Below are positions 41,378-41,698 of a stretch of 41,698 nt of DNA, piece by piece. The notes below the pieces were generated by a model. The model was given only the letters and a program-made list of their open reading frames with translations. It ran no database searches and was not told where the DNA came from. Within the stretch, counting starts at the first letter, position 1. Every line of letters begins with the position of its first letter. Source of the stretch: Eubacteriales bacterium (GTDB lineage Bacteria > Bacillota > Clostridia > Oscillospirales > Oscillospiraceae). The position numbers and the translations under genes are program-made. The stretch lies in NCBI GenBank assembly GCA_030539285.1, contig JAUNSH010000022.1, forward strand, positions 1-41,698, written 5' to 3'.

Positions 41378-41698
41378 TCACTCCTCTCTGGGATCCAGAT
41401 AATCCCGGAACGCGTCACCCAGCAGGTTGAAGACCATCACCACCACGAAGATCGCGGCGCCGGGGAAAATCGTCATCCAGGGTGCGTTCTGAATGAACTG
41501 CCGGCCCTCGTTGAGCATCAGGCCCCATTCCGGGGTGGGCGCTTTGGCACCGAAGCCCAGGAAGGACAGACCCGCCAGCTCCAGCATCATGCCGCCGATG
41601 TCTGTCGCCGCGGTGATCACCAGCGTGGGAATCACGTTGGGAACCATGTATTTCCGCAGAATATAGGGGGTCTTGGAGCCGGTGACAATGGCCGCCGA
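41378..41698 (-). CDS. ABC transporter permease (OppC/DppC-like), partial
   Basis: This is the C-terminal ~106 residues of a binding-protein-dependent permease; the start lies beyond the right edge. Visible are the end of the EAA-type cytoplasmic loop (SAAIVTGSKTPYILRKYMVP), an inner helix VIPTLVITAATDIGGMMLEL, the family block LSFLGFGAKAPTPEWGLML and the last helix GAAIFVVVMVFNLLGDAFRD. The gene ends DPREE and is followed after ten bases by the OppD-like gene, so the minus-strand operon order is permease, ATPase D, ATPase F. Confidence 0.9.
   Translation of the reverse strand, partial: SAAIVTGSKTPYILRKYMVPNVIPTLVITAATDIGGMMLELAGLSFLGFGAKAPTPEWGLMLNEGRQFIQNAPWMTIFPGAAIFVVVMVFNLLGDAFRDYLDPREE

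Overview
The window looks like a chromosome segment of an anaerobic, spore-forming gut Clostridia bacterium, most likely of the Oscillospiraceae or a neighbouring family (inference). The evidence is a pyruvate:ferredoxin oxidoreductase, SpoIIID and a SpoIVFB-like M50 protease, Clostridia-style paired TIGR03960/TIGR03936 radical-SAM genes, TTGACA/TATAAT promoters with 17-base spacers, and several families of short palindromic intergenic repeats.

Left part (1-24640) is mostly intact housekeeping sequence. It holds a methionine pair (metY-metA, with the acetyl-CoA-type Glu111 in MetA); a HAD phosphatase / alpha-beta hydrolase / ferredoxin-thioredoxin-reductase-like operon; tRNA-Leu(CAG); spoIIID divergent from a threonine aldolase; an AI-2E-type permease; nifJ with a TTG start followed by a small DUF3006-like gene; comM-thiI-cinA(C-terminal domain); a membrane-anchored leucine-rich-repeat protein; tex; tRNA-Ala(CGC); a four-helix-bundle protein; an M50 protease pair; and a radical-SAM/DUF2344/Lar-like/thioesterase run. 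The spaces between genes carry at least three repeat families. The most striking is a hairpin-array element found twice, each time directly behind a tRNA gene and its terminator. Its stems differ between copies but still pair.

Middle part (24640-29700) is accessory and decaying. After tRNA-Pro(GGG) come stacked terminators, then a remnant of an integrative element (small Cys-rich protein, DUF4314 protein, a degenerate ORF, a 47-residue ORF and a serine recombinase cut off after its catalytic domain). This abuts a sugar ABC transporter operon in which the binding protein has a frameshift, the first permease has two in-frame stops, and the second permease has an apparent internal deletion and is fused at its end into a sigma-54 activator lacking its N-terminus.

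Right part (29526-38800) is a sigma-54 catabolic module: activator, palindromic upstream sites, a -24/-12 promoter, then dpaL-ygeY-sodium symporter-D-aminoacylase-ridA, with rpoN itself convergent at the end. This suggests uptake and deacylation of N-acyl or D-amino compounds, 2,3-diaminopropionate cleavage to pyruvate and ammonia, and scavenging of 2-aminoacrylate by RidA. rpoN carries an in-frame TAA as read here, so the module may be inactive or the base may be an error. The window ends with another deletion junction (a truncated ORF against a truncated lipoprotein) and the end of an oligopeptide/nickel-type ABC operon on the minus strand that runs off the right edge.
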